Source of the DNA: an uncultured Erythrobacter sp.
GTDB taxonomy: Bacteria > Pseudomonadota > Alphaproteobacteria > Sphingomonadales > Sphingomonadaceae
Direction: 5' to 3'
Assembly (NCBI GenBank): GCA_947488755.1
Contig: CANLAD010000001.1
Coordinates: forward strand, 944,247-1,008,246
DNA: 64,000 nucleotides
A model generated the notes under the pieces. The model was not told the DNA's origin and searched no databases. It worked only from the letters and a program-made list of their open reading frames with translations. Positions 33,124-41,016 of the stretch are shown piece by piece (position 1 is the stretch's first letter; each line of letters begins with the position of its first letter). The position numbers and the translations under genes were made by a program.

Positions 33124-35498
33124 GGCAGGCAGATCGTGGCGATTGTTCCGCCGACCCGTCCGTTCGCCAATTCCAGCGTGCCGCCATGCGCCTCGATCAA
33201 TTCGCGCGAGAGCCGAATACCGAGGCCGCTTGCGACGCCCCCTCTTTCATCCGCTCCGTTCGGTTTGCGCGAAGCAGACCGCGGTTCGATCTGCCCAAGC
33301 GCGCGGGCGAGCGCTTTCTTGTTCATCCCCGGACCGGTGTCGGTGATAACGATCGTGGCTCCCCATTCGTCCCCTGCGCGGGGCTTCGGAAGGTCAATCT
33401 TGATCCGGCCGCCCTTCGGCGTGTGCTCGATCGCGTTGTCGAGCAGGTTGCCCACCGCCCGGCTCAACTGGCGCGGGTCGGCTTCCACCACGCGCCCACG
33501 GCGGCCCTTCAGATCGAGGGTCAGATCGCTCGAAAGGATCGCCTGCTCGCGCCCGCGCACCTGCTTCGACAGGAAAGCCAGGAGGTCGATCGGCTCCTTC
33601 TCAATCGGGAGCAAACCCGCTTCGCTTTGCGAGAGGTCGAGCACGTTTTCGACCTGCTCGGTCAATCGCTCGGTCGATGCAAGGATCGCCTCGACATATT
33701 CACGCGCCTGCTCGCCAAGCTTGCCCGCCGAGCCACTCGAGAGCAGTTCCGCGAACCCACCGATCGTGGTCAGCGGCGTGCGGAATTCGTACGACATATT
33801 GGCGAGGAAGCGAGCCTTGACCGCGTCCGCCTCCTCCAGGGCAACGGCCCGTTCACGCAGCGCCTGTTCCGCTTTTTGAGAAGCCGTAATGTCGAGGACA
33901 GTCAGCAGACCGTTTCCGTCCGGCAGCGGCACACCGGCAAAGCGCAGCGTGCGACCGTCAGCGAGGACCACCTGTCCACCCTTTTCCTTGCGGTCCAGCG
34001 TAGCGGCACGGACCACCGCACCGATGCGCTCCGCCTCGGCCGGATCGGCAACATTCTTACCAATCGCGGCTACCAGCTTTTCCGCGCTGGGATGGGTATC
34101 GAGCAATTCGGCGCTGAGCCCCCAGGTGCCAGCGAAACTCCGGTTCCAAAGCTGCATCGAACCATCGGGCGCGAAGATGGCGAGCGCTTCGAACAGACTG
34201 TCGAGCGTGGCCGCGCGGGTTCGCAGCAGGGTATCGCGGGTGGCGGAGAGTTCGAGCTGCTCGGTTTGGTCCTCCGCGATCAGCACCAGGCCGCTGTCGG
34301 GCATCGTCTGCGCGACGATGCGCATGTGCGTGCCCCCGGTAAGCGGCCAGTTCTCTTCCTTCGTTTCGGTCACATCGAACCACGCGCGGCGCTCACGCCG
34401 CCATTCGGGAAAGTCGCGCACTTCGGGGGTCGAGCCATGCTCGCGTGCTTCGGCGAGGAATCGTTCGAATGTAATGCGATCCTCGATCGCACCGTCGCGC
34501 AGACCGAACTGGCGGCGAAACGGGCGGTTGGCGAAAACCAGGCGTTCTTCGATATCGAATTGCGCCACACCGATGGAAAGCTGATCGAGCATCGCGCGCT
34601 GCGCCTTGCGAAACGCGCGGAATGCGCGGGTCACGCGCTGCTGTTCCTCGATGTCGATCGCGTAGCCCGCCACGCCTTCCCTACCCAGCGGCAGTTCGGT
34701 GACCTTGAGCGAGCGACGCGCGCCGTTGATCGTAACCGCGTCGATCCGTTCGCGCGCTTCCTGCTGCTCCATGACCTCGCGGGCGATTTCGGGCGGGGAG
34801 CGGGTGCCCTCCGGTTCAAGCAGTTCCACCTGTTCCTCGATGACCGTGTCGAGATCATCTGCTCCGACCGCCCCGACATAGGCATTGTTGACCAGCCGCA
34901 ACCGCATCTCCGCGTCGCGAAACCACATCGGCATGGGTGCCGCATCGATCAGGCCGACCAGCGCCGCAAAATCGTTGCGTGCCCGCGCAGTCTCGGCACG
35001 CAGCAGCGCCAGCTCGCTTTCGCTGCGAGTGAAGTCGAACACCCAGACGATCACGGCGCCGCCGGGCGAAACCTTGGGATCGGCGAGCGTGCCGAAGAAC
35101 GCAAGACTGCGGCTTGCGCCCGGCGGAGTGAGCACAATCTCGAAGGGGTGCGCGCTTTTCTGCGTGATCTGCACATGGCGCGACAACCGCTCGATCTGTT
35201 CGCGCGACAACCCGCCGCCCGCGCCTGTCTCGAGGTCCGCAAGATAAGTCGGCAGCGCATCGAGGCCCAGCCAGTTCGCCAGCCGCGCCGGGGCCTCAAT
35301 CCGCCCATCGACCCTGACTGACATCGGGATCGCGGGAGCCATGTCAATCAGGCGCTGCATCCGCGAAAGCGAGGTCTGCAGCGCCTTGAAGCGGCGTACT
35401 TTCGCATTGGCGCGAATGATGACCCAGGCCGCCGCGATCGTCCAGCCGGCCAGCAGCAGCGCGATCATGAGCAGGGCGAGCGGGGTCAGTTCCATCAC
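33120..35498 (-). CDS. divL: DivL-like PAS-domain (pseudo)histidine kinase
   Basis: PAS region, then FLANMSYEFRTPLTTIGGF with Tyr at the H-box position, N-box LDNAIEHTPKGG, G1 ITDTGPGM and G2 GLGIRLSRELIEAHGG. Confidence 0.85.
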   Translation of the reverse strand: MMELTPLALLMIALLLAGWTIAAAWVIIRANAKVRRFKALQTSLSRMQRLIDMAPAIPMSVRVDGRIEAPARLANWLGLDALPTYLADLETGAGGGLSREQIERLSRHVQITQKSAHPFEIVLTPPGASRSLAFFGTLADPKVSPGGAVIVWVFDFTRSESELALLRAETARARNDFAALVGLIDAAPMPMWFRDAEMRLRLVNNAYVGAVGADDLDTVIEEQVELLEPEGTRSPPEIAREVMEQQEARERIDAVTINGARRSLKVTELPLGREGVAGYAIDIEEQQRVTRAFRAFRKAQRAMLDQLSIGVAQFDIEERLVFANRPFRRQFGLRDGAIEDRITFERFLAEAREHGSTPEVRDFPEWRRERRAWFDVTETKEENWPLTGGTHMRIVAQTMPDSGLVLIAEDQTEQLELSATRDTLLRTRAATLDSLFEALAIFAPDGSMQLWNRSFAGTWGLSAELLDTHPSAEKLVAAIGKNVADPAEAERIGAVVRAATLDRKEKGGQVVLADGRTLRFAGVPLPDGNGLLTVLDITASQKAEQALRERAVALEEADAVKARFLANMSYEFRTPLTTIGGFAELLSSGSAGKLGEQAREYVEAILASTERLTEQVENVLDLSQSEAGLLPIEKEPIDLLAFLSKQVRGREQAILSSDLTLDLKGRRGRVVEADPRQLSRAVGNLLDNAIEHTPKGGRIKIDLPKPRAGDEWGATIVITDTGPGMNKKALARALGQIEPRSASRKPNGADERGGVASGLGIRLSRELIEAHGGTLELANGRVGGTIATICLP

Positions 35499-35574
35499 CC
35501 GTCAGCTATGCCCGTCACGCGCCGCTTGCAATGGCCGGCAGAGGCCCGAGCGCTGCCCATCCCCGTAGGTTTGC

Positions 35575-36993
35575 TCAGTAGCGGTAGTGATCCGGCTTGA
35601 ATGGGCCTTCCGCTGGCACACCGATATAATCCGCCTGCTTCTTGCTGAGCTGCGTCAGCTCCACTCCGAGCTTTTCGAGATGCAGCGCCGCAACCTTCTC
35701 ATCCAGGTGCTTGGGAAGGACGTAAACGTCGTTCTCATACTCGTCGGACTTCGTATAGAGTTCGATCTGAGCCAGCACCTGGTTGGTGAAGCTTGCGCTC
35801 ATCACGAAGCTGGGGTGGCCGGTCGCGCAGCCCAGGTTTACAAGGCGACCCTTGGCAAGGATCAGCAGCGAGTCTCCGTCGGGGAAGGTGACCATGTCGG
35901 TCCCTTCCTTGATTTCCTTCCACTCGTAATTGTCGAGTGCGGAAATCTGGATCTCGCTGTCGAAGTGACCGATATTGCACACGATGGCCATGTTCTTCAT
36001 CGCCTTCATGTGCTCACCGGTGATGACGTCTTCGTTTCCGGTTGCGGTGACGAAGATGTCGGCGCGCTTGGTCGCCTCCTCCATCGAGACGACTTCAAAG
36101 CCGTCCATCGCCGCCTGAAGCGCGCAGATCGGGTCGATCTCGGTGACCACCACGCGCGCTCCGCCGTCGCGCAGAGATGCGGCCGAGCCCTTCCCGACGT
36201 CGCCGTATCCCGCAACGCAGGCGACTTTGCCGGCCAGCATTACGTCGGTCGCGCGGCGGATCGCGTCGACGAGGCTTTCCTTGCAGCCGTAGAGGTTGTC
36301 GAACTTCGACTTGGTCACCGAATCGTTCACGTTGATCGCGGGGAACGGCAGCTTGCCCTGCTTGGCGATCTGGTAGAGGCGCATGACGCCGGTGGTGGTT
36401 TCTTCCGAAACACCCTTGATGTTCTGGACGCTCTTGGTGAGGTAGCCGGGCTTTTCCTTCACATACGCCTTGAGCGCGCGCTGGAATTCGATTTCCTCGG
36501 CATTGGCCGGATCGGGCATTTCCTCACCCGCTTCGATGCGAGCGCCCCAGAGCGCGAACATGGTCGCATCCCCGCCATCGTCGAGTATGATGTTGGCGGT
36601 CTGGTCGGGATCGCTTTCGGTCGACCAGTCGAAGATGCGCCCGACATAATCCCAATAATCGGCCAGGCTTTCGCCCTTGATGGCGAAGACCGGAATTCCC
36701 TGATCGGCGATGGCAGCTGCAGCGTGGTCCTGGGTCGAGAATATGTTGCAGGTCGCCCAGCGCACGTCCGCGCCCAGCTTCACCAGCGTTTCGATCAGCA
36801 CCGCGGTCTGGATGGTCATGTGCAGCGAACCGGTGATGCGCGCACCCTTCAGCGGCTGGGAGGCTCCGTACTCCTCGCGCAGAGCCATCAGGCCGGGCAT
36901 TTCGGTTTCGGCAATGGCGATTTCATCTCGCCCGTATTGCGCAAGGCCGATATCCTTGATGATGTACTGCTGCTCTGCGGTGGCGGTGGCCAT
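35575..36993 (-). CDS. ahcY: Adenosylhomocysteinase
   Basis: [35 protein letters not shown] and C-terminal FKPDHYRY. Confidence 0.97.
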   Translation of the reverse strand: MATATAEQQYIIKDIGLAQYGRDEIAIAETEMPGLMALREEYGASQPLKGARITGSLHMTIQTAVLIETLVKLGADVRWATCNIFSTQDHAAAAIADQGIPVFAIKGESLADYWDYVGRIFDWSTESDPDQTANIILDDGGDATMFALWGARIEAGEEMPDPANAEEIEFQRALKAYVKEKPGYLTKSVQNIKGVSEETTTGVMRLYQIAKQGKLPFPAINVNDSVTKSKFDNLYGCKESLVDAIRRATDVMLAGKVACVAGYGDVGKGSAASLRDGGARVVVTEIDPICALQAAMDGFEVVSMEEATKRADIFVTATGNEDVITGEHMKAMKNMAIVCNIGHFDSEIQISALDNYEWKEIKEGTDMVTFPDGDSLLILAKGRLVNLGCATGHPSFVMSASFTNQVLAQIELYTKSDEYENDVYVLPKHLDEKVAALHLEKLGVELTQLSKKQADYIGVPAEGPFKPDHYRY

Positions 36994-37051
36994 ATCTGTC
37001 TCCTGGGAAAAGCGTTGCCTGCCGCCTAGCGACCGGGCGGCGGCGGCGCAA

Positions 37052-37071
37052 ATATAAAGTTATCTTTATAT
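37052..37071. promoter_or_regulatory. Perfect inverted repeat upstream of ahcY (putative repressor site)
   Basis: ATATAAAG-TTAT-CTTTATAT, about 58 bp upstream of the ahcY start codon, AT-rich in a GC-rich context. Confidence 0.6.
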
Positions 37072-37147
37072 CTGTAATTCTTGCGTGCGTTGCAACCCGG
37101 ACTATAGCGTTTCCGGATCATTCCCCCCTAGAAAAAGGATACGCGCT

Positions 37148-37627
37148 ATGACGATCTCGGTAGGCGACACGATCCCCGATGTGACGATGGTAAAGGCGAC
37201 GCCGCAAGGCCCGCAGCAGATCCAGTCCGGCGAGTATTTCAAGGGCCGCAAGGTTGCGCTGTTTTCCGTCCCCGGCGCGTTCACCCCGACCTGTTCGGCC
37301 AAGCACCTGCCCGGCTATGTCGATAAGGCGGGCGACCTGAAGGCAAAGGGTGTCGATGACATCGCCTGCACGGCGGTCAACGATGCGTTTGTGATGAATG
37401 CGTGGAACGACACGGCAGGCAGCGAGGAAATCACCATGCTGGCCGATGGCAATGGTGAATTCGTCGAGGCAATCGGGCTGACGATGGACGGCTCGGGCTA
37501 TGGCATGGGTCAGCGCGGCCAGCGTTTCTCGATGGTGGTGAACGACGGCAAGGTCGAACAGCTCAACGTCGAGGATCAGGGCGATTTCAAGGTGTCCAGC
37601 GCGGAGCACATGCTCGGCCAGCTCTGA
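37148..37627 (+). CDS. Peroxiredoxin (Prx5-like)
   Basis: KVALFSVPGAFTPTCSAKHLPGYV. Confidence 0.93.
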   Translation: MTISVGDTIPDVTMVKATPQGPQQIQSGEYFKGRKVALFSVPGAFTPTCSAKHLPGYVDKAGDLKAKGVDDIACTAVNDAFVMNAWNDTAGSEEITMLADGNGEFVEAIGLTMDGSGYGMGQRGQRFSMVVNDGKVEQLNVEDQGDFKVSSAEHMLGQL

Positions 37628-37650
37628 CGCAAGGAAATTTCCTACTTTAT

Positions 37651-37835
37651 TTGACACATTGGACACGGTGTCAGGTGGGATTTTTGGCCCGAAAGCGGCG
37701 GGAAACCGCCATTGAAGGCGCATAAGGCTTACCTGACACTTTTCCAACTCACTTGCAGTTGGATGATGACGACGACCGACGATAACAAAGAGCATGAGCG
37801 CCGTTCCTCAGCAGGTTCGGCGCTCGTGTTTTTCT
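37651..37835 (+). ncRNA. Candidate structured 3' UTR/small RNA ending in an intrinsic terminator
   Basis: TTGACA at 37651; inverted repeat GTGTCAGGT (37668-37676)/ACCTGACAC (37731-37739); GGCGG-GAAA-CCGCC; CCAACT-cacttgc-AGTTGG; terminator stem GAGCGCCG/CGGCGCTC followed by gtgttttt. Confidence 0.35.
37796..37834 (+). terminator. Intrinsic terminator
   Basis: GAGCGCCG-ttCCTcagcAGGtt-CGGCGCTC followed by GTGTTTTT. Confidence 0.7.
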
Positions 37836-37893
37836 ATGCGATCGGTCCCGAGTAGGAAAATGCCGCGCGGTCGCGCCTGCACACAAAGCGCGA

Positions 37894-38511
37894 TCAATAG
37901 CCCATCAGGCTCATCACTTCCTTGCGGCTGCTCTGGTCGTCGAGGAAGCAGCCATGCAGTTTTGACGTCACCATATTGACGCCCGGCGTGCGCACCCCGC
38001 GCCCGGTCATGCAGCCATGCTGCGCCTCGATCACTACCGCGACCCCTTGGGGCTCCAGATGCTCCCAGATGCAGCCCGCGACTTCCGCCGTCAGCCGCTC
38101 CTGGATCTGAAGGCGCCGGGCAAAACCGTGCAGCACGCGCGCAAGCTTGGAAATGCCTACCACCTTGCGATGCGGCAGATAGGCGATGTGCGCACGGCCG
38201 GTAATCGGAGCCATGTGATGTTCGCAGGCCGACTGGAAAGGAATGTCTTTCAGAAGCACGATCTCTTCGTACCCGCCGACGTCTTCGAACACGCGGGTCA
38301 GATGGATCGAGGGGTCTTCCTTGTAGCCTTCGCAATATTCCAGCCACGCACGCCCCACCCGCTTGGGCGTGTCAAGCAGCCCTTCACGCGACGGATCATC
38401 GCCCGCCCATTCAATCAGAGTGCGGATGGCATCCTGCACATGATCGGGCACGTCGGGCTTGTTCAATGGGTTTTGGTAAGCAAGATCGTCATGGTCATGC
38501 AGATCGTTCAT
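37894..38511 (-). CDS. folE: GTP cyclohydrolase I
   Basis: PFQSACEHHMAPITGRAHIAYLPHRKVVGISKLAR and RLQIQERLTAEVAGCI. Confidence 0.96.
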   Translation of the reverse strand: MNDLHDHDDLAYQNPLNKPDVPDHVQDAIRTLIEWAGDDPSREGLLDTPKRVGRAWLEYCEGYKEDPSIHLTRVFEDVGGYEEIVLLKDIPFQSACEHHMAPITGRAHIAYLPHRKVVGISKLARVLHGFARRLQIQERLTAEVAGCIWEHLEPQGVAVVIEAQHGCMTGRGVRTPGVNMVTSKLHGCFLDDQSSRKEVMSLMGY

Positions 38512-38635
38512 GCGGTTGTCTGGCCTTTTTTCTGGTCGCGACGCGTCGCCGGTTCGATCCCGGCGAAGCCCATCGCTCATTACGCGAAGCTTGGCAAATC
38601 GGACGCATGCTCGCCGGACAGGCGCTGAAAACAAA

Positions 38636-38668
38636 GGCGCGCCGGGCAGGTTCCTCTGCTCGGCGCGC
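38636..38668 (-). terminator. Intrinsic terminator downstream of the hemerythrin-domain gene
   Basis: On the minus strand GCGCGCCGaGCAG-aggaac-CTGCcCGGCGCGCC followed by TTTGTTTT. Confidence 0.65.
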
Positions 38669-38695
38669 TCGGGTCTGCCTTTGTATGAGGTTGAC

Positions 38696-39187
38696 CTATT
38701 CCTTGGCGTTCTCGGCCTTTTCTGGAGTGACTTCGGCCTGCTCGCGCTCGACTTCTTTGCGATTATCGAAGGTCTGCGTCATTTCCTTATCCATCGCGTC
38801 GTCGATCTGCTCGGCGAAATCGGGGAAGTGATCGTCTTCTTCCTCGTTGATGTGGTGGCGATAGCGCTCGTCGAATTGCTTGAACTTCTGCAGCCAGCCA
38901 GGCGAATCCATATCGGTCGCAGCAAGATCGTTGAGCATTTCGTCAATCTCGTGGTGTTCGGCGACCGAATGGCGGGTCTCGCCGCTCACTTCGGGTTCGG
39001 CGAGCATTTCGGAATAGACTGCCTGCTCTTCTGCCGCCGCGTGGCTCTTCAGCTCCTTGGTCAGCTGCTGGAACAGCTCGCGGCGCTCTTCGCTGTCGCC
39101 GGACGTGTCGGCGATCTTGTCGAGCAATTCGCGCTGACGGTCGTGATCGGTCTTGAGGCGCTTGAGGACTTTCGTATCGGTTTTCAT
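38696..39187 (-). CDS. Hemerythrin HHE domain protein
   Basis: LKTDHDRQRELLDKI, HAAAEEQAVY, HHEIDEML, and HINEEEDDHFP. Confidence 0.9.
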   Translation of the reverse strand: MKTDTKVLKRLKTDHDRQRELLDKIADTSGDSEERRELFQQLTKELKSHAAAEEQAVYSEMLAEPEVSGETRHSVAEHHEIDEMLNDLAATDMDSPGWLQKFKQFDERYRHHINEEEDDHFPDFAEQIDDAMDKEMTQTFDNRKEVEREQAEVTPEKAENAKE

Positions 39188-39281
39188 GGGGGAGCTCCTG
39201 TTTTCCTTTACCGAATCAAGCCGCGAGCGCGCTCCAAGTTCCGAATTGTTGCGGGCAGCCGCGCGAGCCACCATATCTTCG

Positions 39282-39677
39282 ATGATGGCTAAAGCCCCCT
39301 CCCCGCTGGAATTCGAACAGGCCGCCAAAGCGGCGCTGGCGCGCATGCCGGACGAATTTCGCGAACAGATGACGGGCACCGTCCTCAAGATTGAGGAGTT
39401 TGCGCGGGACGAACAGCTTGCCTCGGTCGGGCTGGCGAATCGCTGGCAGCTGACCGGCCTTTATGAAGGCACTCCGCTGACCGAACAGAGCGTGTGGGAC
39501 CACGCGCCGATGCCCCCGATCATCAGCCTGTTCCGCCAGCCACTGCTGCGCGAGATGCAGGAAACCGGCGTGGGTTTCGAGGAACTGGTGCGCCACGTCG
39601 TCATCCATGAAGCGGGCCACCATTTCGGCTTTTCCGATGAGGATATGCACGCTCTGGAGAAGATGGTGCGGGATTGA
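39282..39677 (+). CDS. Small zincin-like metallopeptidase family protein
   Basis: LVRHVVIHEAGHHFGFSDEDMHALE (HExxH); LTGLYEGTPLTEQSVWD. Confidence 0.88.
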   Translation: MMAKAPSPLEFEQAAKAALARMPDEFREQMTGTVLKIEEFARDEQLASVGLANRWQLTGLYEGTPLTEQSVWDHAPMPPIISLFRQPLLREMQETGVGFEELVRHVVIHEAGHHFGFSDEDMHALEKMVRD

Positions 39678-39713
39678 CGCCTTTTGCCGAGGCGCAAAAC
39701 TTCAGCCCAGAAC

Positions 39714-39748
39714 CAAAAAAACCCACCCCCTCACGGGATGGGCTTTTT
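39714..39748. terminator. Bidirectional terminator between the metallopeptidase gene and tRNA-Arg
   Basis: aaaaaaACCCACCCCctcaCGGGATGGGCtttttt, stem flanked by A- and T-tracts. Confidence 0.65.
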
Positions 39749-39825
39749 TGGCGCGCCAGGAAGGATTCGAACCTCCGGCCGCCTGATTCGTAGTCAGGTA
39801 CTCTATCCAGCTGAGCTACTGGCGC
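39749..39825 (-). tRNA. tRNA-Arg (ACG)
   Basis: Reverse complement GCGCCAGTAGCTCAGCTGGATAGAGTACCTGACTACGAATCAGG...GGTTCGAATCCTTCCTGGCGCGCCA. Confidence 0.95.
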
Positions 39826-39892
39826 GCTTGGAGAGGGGCACATAGGAAACGACACCAAGCTTGGCAATCCCTTGCGAGCGCAAGATCGACGC

Positions 39893-40303
39893 TTATTCGC
39901 CTGCGAAAAGCCGCGCGGCCAGATCGCGATCCAGCGGCGGCTTGGCGAGCGTGGGGATCGCCTCCGGGCGAAACCAGCCGACCTTTCCCCCTTCGAGCGC
40001 TCGTGGAATACCGTCCCAGTCTCGCACAATGTAAAGAAGGATGACAATCGCCGGGCGCCCGCCAACGGCCTGTTCTTCGGCGAACGAAAACGGCGTGCAA
40101 TTGTCAGCATGCACACCGATCCCGAGCTCCTCGTGCAATTCGCGGATCAGAGATTGCGCTGGAATTTCAGTGTCCTCGACCTTCCCACCCGGAAATTCCC
40201 ATAGGTCGCCATGATGCTTTTCCTCAGGTCTTCTGAGCATCAGCCAGCAACCATCGGGGTGCGCCAGCGCTCCGGCGACGACCAGCATCGGCGGACCTGT
40301 CAT
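39893..40303 (-). CDS. NUDIX (MutT-like) pyrophosphohydrolase
   Basis: GGKVEDTEIPAQSLIRELHEELGI, a NUDIX box. Confidence 0.9.
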   Translation of the reverse strand: MTGPPMLVVAGALAHPDGCWLMLRRPEEKHHGDLWEFPGGKVEDTEIPAQSLIRELHEELGIGVHADNCTPFSFAEEQAVGGRPAIVILLYIVRDWDGIPRALEGGKVGWFRPEAIPTLAKPPLDRDLAARLFAGE

Positions 40304-40401
40304 GTCGGAATAATTTTCATGTTCATGCCCCGCATCAACCATTCCTTAACGTGGCGGCCGGATTTTCAGGGTCATCAGGAACGTAGGATACAGGTGAACA
40401 C

Positions 40402-40587
40402 ATGATTTCCAATTCCAACCTTGGAAAGCTCGGAAAAGACGAATCGGGTGCCACCGCGGTGGAATACGGCCTGATCGCTGCTCTTATCGTTATCGCAATG
40501 ATCGCCGGCCTAAGCACGCTTGCCGGATCAAACGATAGCTTGTGGGGCAATGTCGAAACCAAGAGCGTGGCTGCGATGGGAAATTAA
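40402..40587 (+). CDS. Flp family type IVb pilin
   Basis: LGKDESGATAVEYGLIAALIVIAMIAGLSTLAG; class IVb prepilin cleavage G|ATAVEY. Confidence 0.93.
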   Translation: MISNSNLGKLGKDESGATAVEYGLIAALIVIAMIAGLSTLAGSNDSLWGNVETKSVAAMGN

Positions 40588-40708
40588 GCCTTTTGAAAGG
40601 CTGGGGGTTAGGAAATCTTCAAGAGCTCTCATCTAGAAACGCATTTGTCGGCCCACTTCCAACGGGGCGGGCACGGGTACCGAAGACTGATTAAACCAGG
40701 AGACTACA

Positions 40709-40891
40709 ATGACCTTTTTCAACAAGCTGGCTCGTGACGAGCAGGGCGCCACCGCCATCGAATACGGCCTGATCGCCGCTCTGATCGCCGTCGCCGCCAT
40801 CACCGCGATGGGCGTGCTCGGCAACAACCTGAGCGCCACGTTCGACAACGTCGCTACCGAAATGGAAGCTGGTACCGCGACGCCTGAATAA
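40709..40891 (+). CDS. Flp family type IVb pilin
   Basis: LARDEQGATAIEYGLIAALIAVAAITAMGVLGNNLSATFDNV. Confidence 0.95.
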   Translation: MTFFNKLARDEQGATAIEYGLIAALIAVAAITAMGVLGNNLSATFDNVATEMEAGTATPE

Positions 40892-40914
40892 GGCCGGTAT
40901 CATCTGAACAAGCG

Positions 40915-40948
40915 AAGCGGCGGGGCACGTCCCCGCCGCTTTTCTTTT
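40915..40948 (+). terminator. Intrinsic terminator after the second pilin gene
   Basis: AAGCGGCGGGG-cacgt-CCCCGCCGCTT followed by TTCTTTT. Confidence 0.85.
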
Positions 40949-41016
40949 GCGCGCTGTAAATTTGGCGCACTGATCGGTTTTAAGTGACCGCCGCCCGGTC
41001 GGCGGCGGGCGCAGGT

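Noticed and set aside
33111-35321. 736-aa + strand ORF
   Set aside because: Lies entirely antisense to divL, which has clear kinase motifs; product is Arg/His-rich with no domain, typical of GC-rich shadow ORFs.
36994-37050. SAH riboswitch upstream of ahcY
   Set aside because: I could not identify the conserved SAH aptamer core; the only clear structure is the AT-rich palindrome further upstream.
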